Assembly (NCBI GenBank): GCA_900315225.1 | Contig: OMYM01000329.1 | Location: forward strand, 1 to 34,589 | Reading direction: 5' to 3' | DNA length: 34,589 nucleotides | Source of the DNA: an uncultured Erysipelotrichaceae bacterium | GTDB lineage: Bacteria; Bacillota_I; Bacilli_A; Erysipelotrichales; Erysipelotrichaceae | In this document: positions 23,890-31,527 of the stretch, piece after piece | Position numbering within the stretch: position 1 is the stretch's first letter | Layout of the letters: every line of letters starts with the position of its first letter | Translations under genes and position numbers: made by a program | Notes under the pieces: generated by a model | What the model was told of the DNA's origin: nothing | The model's database searches: none | The model's input: the letters and a program-made list of their open reading frames with translations, nothing else

Positions 23890-26845
23890 TGAAATCCCTC
23901 CTGCCAGAACCTGGCGCAGAACGTTTCTTGTCGCCAAAGCTTCTATTCTTGTTGAAAGAAGGCTTGCCAGAGGAATAACTGGATTTACGGCGGTCGTCAC
24001 CAAACGACTTCTTGCCAAAGTCACGGCCACGCCTATCGTCTTTGCGATCAAAGCTTCTTCTGTCTTTGTCACCAAACGATCTCTTGCGATCATCGCGCCT
24101 ATCATCCCTGCGATCAAAGCTCTTTCTGTCTCTGTCGCCAAATGATCTCTTGCGGTCATCGCGCCTATCATCCTTGTGGTCGAAGCTCTTCCTATCCCTA
24201 TCGCCAAACGATTTTCTACGGTCATCGCGTCTGTCGTCTCTACGGTCAAAGCTCTTTCTATCCCTATCGCCAAATGATCTTCTTCCATCGCTGCGTCGAT
24301 CATCATGGTTATCGAAACTCTTGCGGCGGTCGTCATGTCTTTCGGCAGGACGGAATCCATAGCCTACCTCTGGCTCCTCATCGGTAGACTTTCTACGGCG
24401 GTTTACCGGCATGTCTTCCACACCATAAGAATCATTCGAGAAGAAGTGTGTTTCCTCGTATTTCGGCCTGAGGGTTTCCTCAACGCCTTCTGCGTACCAT
24501 GTGCCGCTATCTTCTCTCTTCGTTGCAGGCTTGCCTGTTGCCTTGCGGGGCTTCCTATCGCCTTCCTTGTCGCCAAAAGACTTGCGTGGCTTTGTGTCGT
24601 CGTCACTATCGCCAAATGGCTTGCGCGGTCTCATGTCATCCTTGTCGTCAAAGAATTTTCTTTCGCCTTCCGGACGGTCTGCGCTAGAGAATCTCCTTCT
24701 TTCAATATTAGCATCCTCTTCGCCAGGCTGTGGCTCAGGTCTTACCAGCCAATCCCTGACCTTAAAGTCTACCGTTGCATTGTTCTTGGATGCGCCAACG
24801 CACTCAACGATAACCTTCATTCCCACGCTATATGTCTTTCCGGAATTCTGTCCAACAAGGGCGCATCTATCTCGGTCGATTTCAAAGAAATCATCGCGCA
24901 AGTCAACGATCCTGACCAATCCTTCCACGGTGTTGGGCAACTCGACGTACATGCCAAAATTCGTAATCGCTGAAACAATGCCTTCATAGCGGTCATGGAT
25001 ATGGTCTTCCATGTACTCTGCCACTTTCATGTCAATCGCAGCGTATTCAGCATCCTGCGACATTTTCTCGCGAATCGTCGCCTGTTCGGCGATCTCGCTG
25101 CATCTAAGCGTATCCTTGGCGCGTTCTTGCGCATCTGGGCATGCATTGAAACAATATTTCCACAGCATCCTATGCACCTGTAGGTCGGGATATCGACGGA
25201 TTGGCGAAGTGAAGTGAAGGTATTCGCTTTCTGCCAAGCCAAAGTGACCAGCGCAAGTTTCATCATACATCGCCTTCTTCATTGTCTTGAGCATCTGGGT
25301 ACTCAATACCTGGTAGACTTCGGTATCTTTGACACTCTCAAGATACTTCTGGATCTCGGTCGGATGTATTTCATTTTGCGTATGAATAAACTTATGCCCC
25401 ATCAATTCCGACATTGTCACAAAATCACGGATCTTGCGCATGCCTGGAGCTTCATGGACACGATAGACCGCTGGAACATCCAGCCATTTCATGTAAGACG
25501 CAACTGTCACGTTGGCTGCGATCATACAGTCCTCGATGATCCTCTCAGCGTGGCCTCTCTCCCTTGTCTTGATCTCGACAGGGTGTCCTTTCTTATCCAT
25601 GACAACCTCTGTCTCGGAGGTGTCGAAGTCAATCGCCCCTCGGGCATTACGCGCGCTGCGGATTGCATCGGCACAATCCCGCAAATCAAACAACAGATTT
25701 CCAAGATGCGCGTATTTCCCGCATAGTTCCTCATCGCCATCAAGGATCTTGTTCACGTTCTTGTATGTCATGCGTTCTGTACTTCTAATTACGGAAGGAT
25801 AGATCTCGTATGACTCAACGTTTCCTTCAGGCGTGACCTGCATCTGGCAGGTCAGCGTCAGACGATCTTCGTGTGGGTTAAGGGAACAAATGCCATTGCT
25901 TAGGGTTTCTGGCAACATTGGCTCAACCGTGTCCAAGGCATAGGTGGAACAGCCTCTTTCAAACGCTTCCTTGTCCAACGCAGTTCCCTCCTGGACATAG
26001 TGCGATACGTCGGCGATAGAGACCTTTAGCAGCCATCCCTTCTCGTTCTTTTCCACTGAAACGGCATCATCGAAGTCCTTTGAATCATCGCCATCAATGG
26101 TCACGATCGTCTCTTCGCGCAAGTCTCTTCTGCCCTCTATGTCAGCCTCCGAAACCATGGTCGGAGCAGCATCCGCCTCTGCCAAGACTTCTTCGCCAAA
26201 GACAATGCTGATTCCTTTATCCACTAGCAGCGACTTGATATCCACTCCCTTGGCTCCCTCAAAGCCTATGACAACCTCGGGATAGATCGTCAAGGGATTG
26301 CTGTGCTTGACAATCCTGCACAAAACCTTCAATCCATCTAAGGGCTTGATGTCCTTGTTTGTGATTACCTTGCGTGTCCAGGTATTCAGGCGTTCGTTTT
26401 CAATGGTCAGCGCCTGGTTGCGTCCCTTGCCATAGAACGTTGCGACTAGATATGTCTTCGCTCTATCAAGGACCTTAATGACTGATCCAGTCTCCATGCC
26501 TGGATCACAGGCAAGAAGAACCCTATCGCCATCCATGGCATCCTTCATGCTCGCATCGGAAACCTTGACCCCAGGTCCATTTTCTCTTTCCACACTACCG
26601 TTTCCGGTCTTGCGGATCTTCAGTTTTCCTTCGATATATCCCGCCTGCTGCTTGGTCTGCAGTTCATTGTTCTTATTACGGACAATCTCGTATCCTTGCT
26701 CTAGCTTGCGCAATGCCTGGTCAAACGCGATATAGTCCAACGTTCCCTCGATCCCCAGGCCTTTCTGGATTTCCGCCTGCGTGGCGCATTTACGCGGCTG
26801 CGCCTGTAGAAACCCTATGATCTTTGTCTTCATATCATCATTCAT
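23870..26845 (-). CDS. rnr: Ribonuclease R with a long Arg/Asp-rich repeat tail
   Basis: A 991-residue RNase R, about 200 longer than usual relatives. In order: helix-turn-helix-like head (about 1-65), cold-shock domains (about 66-225), RNB catalytic domain (about 235-585) with TIDGDDSKDFDDAVS supplying the metal-binding Asp residues (251-260), S1 domain (about 617-697), then a tail from about 700 rich in Arg, Asp, Lys, Ser. Residues 857-946 are four near-identical repeats of 22-24 residues. RNase R degrades structured RNA 3' to 5' and works with tmRNA-SmpB, whose genes follow. The tail is probably disordered and RNA-binding. GGAGG is eight bases before the ATG. Confidence 0.96.
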   Translation of the reverse strand: MNDDMKTKIIGFLQAQPRKCATQAEIQKGLGIEGTLDYIAFDQALRKLEQGYEIVRNKNNELQTKQQAGYIEGKLKIRKTGNGSVERENGPGVKVSDASMKDAMDGDRVLLACDPGMETGSVIKVLDRAKTYLVATFYGKGRNQALTIENERLNTWTRKVITNKDIKPLDGLKVLCRIVKHSNPLTIYPEVVIGFEGAKGVDIKSLLVDKGISIVFGEEVLAEADAAPTMVSEADIEGRRDLREETIVTIDGDDSKDFDDAVSVEKNEKGWLLKVSIADVSHYVQEGTALDKEAFERGCSTYALDTVEPMLPETLSNGICSLNPHEDRLTLTCQMQVTPEGNVESYEIYPSVIRSTERMTYKNVNKILDGDEELCGKYAHLGNLLFDLRDCADAIRSARNARGAIDFDTSETEVVMDKKGHPVEIKTRERGHAERIIEDCMIAANVTVASYMKWLDVPAVYRVHEAPGMRKIRDFVTMSELMGHKFIHTQNEIHPTEIQKYLESVKDTEVYQVLSTQMLKTMKKAMYDETCAGHFGLAESEYLHFTSPIRRYPDLQVHRMLWKYCFNACPDAQERAKDTLRCSEIAEQATIREKMSQDAEYAAIDMKVAEYMEDHIHDRYEGIVSAITNFGMYVELPNTVEGLVRIVDLRDDFFEIDRDRCALVGQNSGKTYSVGMKVIVECVGASKNNATVDFKVRDWLVRPEPQPGEEDANIERRRFSSADRPEGERKFFDDKDDMRPRKPFGDSDDDTKPRKSFGDKEGDRKPRKATGKPATKREDSGTWYAEGVEETLRPKYEETHFFSNDSYGVEDMPVNRRRKSTDEEPEVGYGFRPAERHDDRRKSFDNHDDRRSDGRRSFGDRDRKSFDRRDDRRDDRRKSFGDRDRKSFDHKDDRRDDRKRSFGDRDRKSFDRRDDRRDDRKRSFGDKDRRSFDRKDDRRGRDFGKKSFGDDRRKSSYSSGKPSFNKNRSFGDKKRSAPGSGRRDFNGGKKR
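24008..24277 (-). repeat. In-frame tandem repeats in the rnr tail
   Basis: Three units of 66 bases and one of 72 encode SFGDRDRKSFDRRDDRRDD-like blocks (residues 857-946 of RNase R). The units differ by few residues, so the repeat has spread or been homogenised recently. Its length may vary between strains. Confidence 0.9.
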
Positions 26846-26863
26846 CTATATATCCTCCAAAAC

Positions 26864-26884
26864 AAAAAGCCGGAAAAGGCCGGC
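26864..26884 (-). terminator. Terminator or attenuator between secG and rnr
   Basis: On the minus strand GCCGG-CCTTTT-CCGGC is followed by five T, between the secG stop and the rnr ribosome binding site. I find no clear separate promoter for rnr, so partial read-through from secG is likely. Confidence 0.75.
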
Positions 26885-26889
26885 CTTTG

Positions 26890-27120
26890 CTACACAATCC
26901 GAATCAGGATCACCAGAACGAAGAAAGCAATTCCAAGTCCTAGCGTGATATTGGAAATAACCTTCTCCGAGCCTCTTTCCTTTACGTTGGCAAACAGGTT
27001 AAGCCCGCCATTGCCGGTAAATGCGCCAGAGAAACCATCGGACTTTCCGCCCTGTAACAAAGACAGGACAATAATCGCTGCTGACACGATCATCAGCAAT
27101 GCGTTCAACAGATTCTGCAT
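26890..27120 (-). CDS. secG: Preprotein translocase subunit SecG
   Basis: A 76-residue protein with two membrane helices (about 3-22 and 55-75) joined by a Gly-rich loop containing LLQGGKSDGFSGAFTG, the SecG hallmark. It assists SecYEG in protein export. AAAGGAG precedes the ATG. The order secG, rnr, smpB, ssrA is widespread in Bacillota. Confidence 0.94.
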   Translation of the reverse strand: MQNLLNALLMIVSAAIIVLSLLQGGKSDGFSGAFTGNGGLNLFANVKERGSEKVISNITLGLGIAFFVLVILIRIV

Positions 27121-27155
27121 GTTGAAAAGCTCCTTTCGCCTTTAATGCGTTAAAC

Positions 27156-27184
27156 ATTCTATCACAGACAATTGATACATGCAA
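27156..27184 (-). promoter_or_regulatory. Promoter of the secG-rnr-smpB unit
   Basis: On the minus strand -35 TTGCAT (27179-27184), 17 bases, then -10 TAGAAT (27156-27161) with an upstream TGA extension. Confidence 0.7.
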
Positions 27185-27193
27185 ATAAATCGT

Positions 27194-27217
27194 GAAAAAA
27201 AGAGACAATAGCCTCTT
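27194..27217 (-). terminator. Terminator of the GT2-YfhO-ATP-grasp-coaD-coaX-lipoprotein operon
   Basis: On the minus strand AAAGAGGC-TATT-GTCTCTTT (one G-T pair) runs into seven T, starting at the stop codon of the lipoprotein gene. Confidence 0.8.
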
Positions 27218-27855
27218 TAGTCAAATACTTCGCAGCCTTTGTCACAGCCCTTGGCATCGTTATCTTCCATTTCCTCGCAGATATCCTCGACATATGCGCG
27301 CAAGCGTTCCTTCAAGGCATCGATCTTCTCTTGCGTCCAGTATTCCTCGGGTGAAATAACACTGCTATCTTCCATGCATGTTTCGTTGTCAAACGCAACA
27401 ATCTCTCCTTCATCGATAAACAGCATCAACGGCATGTAGATGACTTGCTTGCCATCGTTGTCATAGAAGACATAATCGCCTTCGGTATCGTTTCTTTCCG
27501 CGATCAATGCAGCAATCTCATCGTAGAACGGACGGTCTTCTTTTTTATCGGTGTAGATGTTGTAGTATTTCGCCATTGCCCCATTTTCCGACAGAATCTC
27601 TTGCGCCATTGGCAAGTATACCTGGCACCATGGGCATTCAGGGAACCCTAGGAACAAGATGCCTGTCCCATGTTCGATGAACGGCTTGAGATCCTCCTTG
27701 TCCATGATCGTAAAATTGTTTTCTTGCGGCATATCGGGATAGAACTCCTGGAGCGAAGCAGATGCCTTGCTTGTTTCCACATTGTAAGAGGAAGCAGAGG
27801 TTCCACCACACGCGCATAACAACATAGCCAAAATGCAACTTAGTATCTTTTTCAT
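27217..27855 (-). CDS. Thioredoxin-like lipoprotein with CPWC motif
   Basis: A 212-residue lipoprotein precursor: basic n-region, hydrophobic core and lipobox LCAC with Cys16 as lipid anchor. A thioredoxin-like domain (about 45-165) contains FPECPWCQVY, a CxxC redox site, followed by a helix and a later MPLMLFIDEGE strand with a cis-Pro candidate. The acidic C-terminus ends with GCDKGC, a second Cys pair that could exchange electrons or bind metal. It should act on thiols at the outer face of the membrane, but the partner is unknown. The start overlaps the coaX stop as ATGA. Confidence 0.85.
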   Translation of the reverse strand: MKKILSCILAMLLCACGGTSASSYNVETSKASASLQEFYPDMPQENNFTIMDKEDLKPFIEHGTGILFLGFPECPWCQVYLPMAQEILSENGAMAKYYNIYTDKKEDRPFYDEIAALIAERNDTEGDYVFYDNDGKQVIYMPLMLFIDEGEIVAFDNETCMEDSSVISPEEYWTQEKIDALKERLRAYVEDICEEMEDNDAKGCDKGCEVFD

Positions 27856-28637
27856 GCGATTTCTCCTTTGTTCAAGTGATAAATAATAGAAATGCCCTTG
27901 CCTGCCACATCCGGGTCATAGACATCGATCAGCTTTGTCTCGCTTGCGATGATCTTGCCCAATCCGCCTGTCGCAATGACCAGGCACTCCTCATCGCCAA
28001 GTTCTTTCTTCATCTGCCTGACAATATGCTCCACAAGACCGATATAGCCATACACCAGCCCTGCCTGCATTCCCTTGACAGTGTTTTTGACCAAGATGCT
28101 CTCTGGCTTTTGGATCTCTATATCGGGAAGCTTTGCTGTCTGGCTGGTCAAGGCGGAGGAGATGATGCCGATTCCTGGCGCTATGACCGTATACTGGAAA
28201 ACCCCGTCGTTTGATACATAGTCGAACGTCGTCGCTGTTCCAAAGTCAATGATGATGCATGAGCGCTGGTATGTATGATACGCCATCGCCACATCCACGA
28301 TCCTGTCGGCGCCAACCTCTTTGGGATTGTCCGTCTTGATCTCGACCCCTGTCTCAATGTCCGGTCCAATGATCAAGGGATTCTTGCCTATGTACTTGAT
28401 GACGGCAGAGGTCAGGGAGTACATGATCTTTGGCACAACCGAGGATATTACCGTATCAAGAATATTTTCTTTCTTGAGGTCGTATGTGTTCAGAAACTCC
28501 CGTATGCAAATGCCAAACTCATCGGATGTGCGGGGTGTCTTTGTCGTGAGCCGATAGCTTCCCTTGACAAATGTCCCATCCATCAACTGCATCTTGATAT
28601 GCGTATTCCCTACGTCCATGGTAAGCAGGTATTTCAT
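27852..28637 (-). CDS. coaX: Type III pantothenate kinase
   Basis: A 261-residue CoaX, phosphorylating pantothenate in the first committed step of coenzyme A synthesis. Family motifs are DVGNTHIKM at the N-terminus, GADRIVDVAMAY near 108, IIDFGTATTFD near 130 and a late ATGGLGKII. These acetate/sugar-kinase-fold enzymes are not inhibited by CoA. AGGAGG is ten bases before the ATG. coaD lies directly upstream, and an extra promoter in the gap allows separate expression. Confidence 0.96.
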   Translation of the reverse strand: MKYLLTMDVGNTHIKMQLMDGTFVKGSYRLTTKTPRTSDEFGICIREFLNTYDLKKENILDTVISSVVPKIMYSLTSAVIKYIGKNPLIIGPDIETGVEIKTDNPKEVGADRIVDVAMAYHTYQRSCIIIDFGTATTFDYVSNDGVFQYTVIAPGIGIISSALTSQTAKLPDIEIQKPESILVKNTVKGMQAGLVYGYIGLVEHIVRQMKKELGDEECLVIATGGLGKIIASETKLIDVYDPDVAGKGISIIYHLNKGEIA

Positions 28638-28662
28638 TCCAATGTTTCCTCCTAAGGCCTAC

Positions 28663-28671
28663 ATTATACCA
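28663..28671 (-). promoter_or_regulatory. Internal extended -10 promoter ahead of coaX
   Basis: The minus strand reads TGG TATAAT in the 42-base gap after coaD. No good -35 is visible. It would give coaX and the lipoprotein their own transcript. Confidence 0.6.
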
Positions 28672-28679
28672 GATTATTA

Positions 28680-29162
28680 TTATCCAGAGAATTTCGCGTA
28701 TATCCTAGGCTTGATAAGATCCGGGACAAACGAATCGATCTCGCCGCCATTGGAGGCGACTTCCTTGACGACCGACGAGGAGACAAAGGAATATTCCGGG
28801 CGCGCAATCAACAGGATTGTTTCCATTTCATCATCCAGGCACATGTTCGCCGTTGCTGTCGCAAGCTCGAATTCATAGTCGCTGACCGCACGTATGCCGC
28901 GCACCATCGCATCGCAGCCTAGCTTGCGCGCATATTTTACCGTCAAGCCTTCGCCAATCTCGACCGTGACATTCGAAAGACCTTCTTCCTTGACACAATC
29001 CATCACCAAGGCAATGCGTTCTTCCCTGCTAAACAAATAGTGTTTCCTAGGATTCTCCATCAACAGAACGATAACCTCATCGAACTTCCGGGAAGCTCTT
29101 TTGATAATGTCCATGTGTCCGTTGGTCACTGGATCAAACGACCCTGCATAACATACCTTCAT
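28680..29162 (-). CDS. coaD: Phosphopantetheine adenylyltransferase
   Basis: A 160-residue CoaD of normal length, joining 4'-phosphopantetheine and ATP to dephospho-CoA. The nucleotidyltransferase motif is GSFDPVTNGHMDII, with VRGIRAVSDYEFELA in the middle and PEYSFVSSSVVKEVA near the C-terminus. Its ATG overlaps the upstream ATP-grasp stop (ATGA). Confidence 0.97.
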   Translation of the reverse strand: MKVCYAGSFDPVTNGHMDIIKRASRKFDEVIVLLMENPRKHYLFSREERIALVMDCVKEEGLSNVTVEIGEGLTVKYARKLGCDAMVRGIRAVSDYEFELATATANMCLDDEMETILLIARPEYSFVSSSVVKEVASNGGEIDSFVPDLIKPRIYAKFSG

Positions 29163-30334
29163 GATTCAACCTCGATTTCCATCTTTTCTTCTGTCCGTCT
29201 TATCTTTTCCCTTGCTTCCGCAAGTGTCTTTCCTTGCGCCATCATGTGACCTAAGCCATCCCTGCCATCGTGATAGCCATTTACCTTCTCGCCTTCCATG
29301 GCGTTGATCAAACACGACGACAATTCCGCCTGTGGCACATGGATCCGCTTGAGAACACCTGTTTTCATCGTGTATATCTTTGTATAGACGCAAGCTCCCT
29401 CGCGTTGTCTTGTGAAAAAACGCGTCACGTCTTCACCCAAGGCAAGCCGAACAATCACCTCATAGTAATCGATCCCATAGCGCCAAGAGACAAGCTCCGA
29501 AAGCCCGTTGGCTCCCGCTCTTCCCGTAGCCTCCAAAACATAGATGCCATCCTGGGTGCGCATAAAGTCAAAGTTTAACGCACAATTGTCCAACCCTAGC
29601 GCCTTGACGCAAAGATCGACCTGTCGCCTTGTCTCATCCTTGAGAAAACCCTCTTCATCCATTGGGATGGAATGCCCGATGGGTGTCTCTACTCCTGCCT
29701 GTACATTGATCGTATTGTCCATCATCATAAAGACAATGTTCCCGTTTTGCACAAGTGCCTCCACGCCAAAGGTGTGCCCCTTAAGGAATTCCTCGACCAA
29801 GACATACGGCTTTCGGGTAACGGAAAAGCTCTTTTCAACATAATCCTGCAGTTCTTTCTCATTGTTGCATTTGTAGATGCCAAGGCTGCCGCATTGATCG
29901 ACCGCCTTGGATACCATCGGAAACGACAGGGTTTCCATTGCCTTGCTTGTTTCATGGGGCGAATGAAGCACAACATACCGCGCCACGGATACACCTTCTT
30001 TTTCAAACGCAAGCTTCATATGGTATTTGTCTGTCGCCAAGGCACATGCCTTGGCGCTAGGACCACAAAGGCCTAGCGCATCGTTGGTCTTGCCTAGCGC
30101 GCCTAGCGCAAAATCAAGCGCACAGGAAGCGATGCCATCGATCTCCATGGTCTTGGCTTTTTCAACGACTGCATCTTCATCCCGCACATCGACAAAGCAC
30201 GTCTTATCCGCTATTTCAAAGCATGGATATGGACCTGGAATCGATGCGGCTATGGTCAAACACCCAATTCTTTTGGCTGCCTCGTACAAAGGGATCTGTG
30301 CCTTGGCGGCACCAAGGATCATCAACCGTTTCAT
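29159..30334 (-). CDS. ATP-grasp carboxylate-amine ligase-like protein, copy 1
   Basis: A 391-residue protein with a Rossmann-like preATP-grasp domain (about 1-95, MILGAAKAQIPLYEAAK), an ATP-grasp domain (about 100-300, LVEEFLKGHTFGVEALV, then FDFMRTQDGIYVLEATGRAGANGLSELV with the metal-binding acidic/Asn positions) and a C-terminal domain. Such enzymes join a carboxylate to an amine or thiol through an acyl phosphate. The substrates are unknown. It overlaps copy 2 upstream and coaD downstream by four bases each, so all three are translationally coupled. Confidence 0.85.
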   Translation of the reverse strand: MKRLMILGAAKAQIPLYEAAKRIGCLTIAASIPGPYPCFEIADKTCFVDVRDEDAVVEKAKTMEIDGIASCALDFALGALGKTNDALGLCGPSAKACALATDKYHMKLAFEKEGVSVARYVVLHSPHETSKAMETLSFPMVSKAVDQCGSLGIYKCNNEKELQDYVEKSFSVTRKPYVLVEEFLKGHTFGVEALVQNGNIVFMMMDNTINVQAGVETPIGHSIPMDEEGFLKDETRRQVDLCVKALGLDNCALNFDFMRTQDGIYVLEATGRAGANGLSELVSWRYGIDYYEVIVRLALGEDVTRFFTRQREGACVYTKIYTMKTGVLKRIHVPQAELSSCLINAMEGEKVNGYHDGRDGLGHMMAQGKTLAEAREKIRRTEEKMEIEVES

Positions 30335-31527
30335 TCCGCAAGCTCCACCGCGTAATACCGCTGCATTTCTTCAATCATTTCGTTCATCTGCCGCACATTG
30401 TCAAAGCGAAGCACCGATGCACCAACGCCAAACGCCCCGTTAACAAACCGATGCACTTCATCTCCTTCTTTCACAAAAACAAGCTCCTTCGCAATGCGTC
30501 CAGCAATGCAAGGATCCTTGCGAATTCCCTTGAACACGCCATCTCGGTCGGTGTGGATGATATAGGAACTAGCGCATCCCTGTCTTGTCTGTTGTAAATG
30601 GGGAAGAGGATCATCTCCGCACGCTTGCGCTACCGTTGCCTTGGCAAGATCCACCCCACATGCTTCCTTAATGGCATCTGTAATCAAGTTTCCTCCATTA
30701 CGCGGTCCAACCTCTAGGAAATACACCTGTCCATCGCGCGAAACGATAAACTCCAGGTTATATGCGCCCATATGCATGCCAAGCAGCCCAAGCAATCGCT
30801 CCAACTGTTGCTTAGCATTGTCTAGGACATGCGCATCCATGACAGAAGGAAACGAATGGGCAATCGGGGCATAGCGATTGCAGGCAAAGTCTTGGTGTTG
30901 GTCGCATATGCCAAAGAAAGCAACCTTCCCATCCACGACAAACACATCCCCATCAATCTGGTAGCCCACCCTTTCAATGAACTCCTCGATGATGACCTTT
31001 CCCGAGCGCGAATACTTCTTCGCTTCTTTCCAAGCGTCCTCAAAACATTCCTTGGCTTCCACCTTGGAAACACCCTTGGATCCCGATGCATCGATCGGCT
31101 TGACGACCATCGTCTTATCTTGGCGCAAGAAAAACGCATAGGCTTCCGCAAAATCCACAAATGTAGCACCCATGGGACAGGCAAAGCCATTCTCCCGTAG
31201 AAAGTCCCGGAAGAGATCCTTGTGGGTCATGATATTCACGGAATCGTATGGATTTGTCTTTAGCCCCATCGCCTCTGCAACATACGCTGCGGTTGGCGCC
31301 GAGACATCCGAGGCATACGACACAATCCCATCAATCCCAAGTTCCCTTGCCTTGGCAAGCACCTTTTCCTTGTCCAGCGTGGAAATGTTGTAATAGGCAT
31401 TCGCCAACGCATGGGCAGGATTGCCTGGTAGATAATCCACATCGATGACATAGTAACCCAATTCCCTCGCTGCCTGGACAGCTGTCATCTGGAAATAGTT
31501 TCCTCCAAGCATCATTACTTTTTTCAT
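30331..31527 (-). CDS. ATP-grasp carboxylate-amine ligase-like protein, copy 2
   Basis: A 398-residue relative of copy 1 but clearly diverged. It starts MKKVMMLGGNYFQMTAVQAA, has VVKPIDASGSKGVSKV (nucleotide-binding lysine and glycine loop), VIIEEFIERVGYQIDGDVF and LEFIVSRDGQVYFLEVGPRNGGNL (metal site). The frame runs 26 codons upstream without support; the ATG at 31527 overlaps the YfhO-like stop as ATGA. Similar ligases occur in capsule and surface-polymer clusters, where they attach amino acids or build small peptides. Here that role is inferred from the glycosyltransferase and YfhO neighbours. Confidence 0.85.
   Translation of the reverse strand: MKKVMMLGGNYFQMTAVQAARELGYYVIDVDYLPGNPAHALANAYYNISTLDKEKVLAKARELGIDGIVSYASDVSAPTAAYVAEAMGLKTNPYDSVNIMTHKDLFRDFLRENGFACPMGATFVDFAEAYAFFLRQDKTMVVKPIDASGSKGVSKVEAKECFEDAWKEAKKYSRSGKVIIEEFIERVGYQIDGDVFVVDGKVAFFGICDQHQDFACNRYAPIAHSFPSVMDAHVLDNAKQQLERLLGLLGMHMGAYNLEFIVSRDGQVYFLEVGPRNGGNLITDAIKEACGVDLAKATVAQACGDDPLPHLQQTRQGCASSYIIHTDRDGVFKGIRKDPCIAGRIAKELVFVKEGDEVHRFVNGAFGVGASVLRFDNVRQMNEMIEEMQRYYAVELAE

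Noticed and set aside
24008-24277. CRISPR array
   Set aside because: The regular repeats are in-frame 66-base units of the rnr coding sequence without unique spacers.
23890-24360. N-terminal extension of SmpB
   Set aside because: The frame stays open only because it shadows the Arg/Asp repeats of rnr in another frame. The ribosome binding site and family length place the start at 23889.
29159-31527. Split carbamoyl-phosphate synthase large subunit
   Set aside because: Both ATP-grasp proteins have their own N-terminal preATP-grasp domain and start codon, and the sequences do not match CarB motifs. They are two separate ligases.
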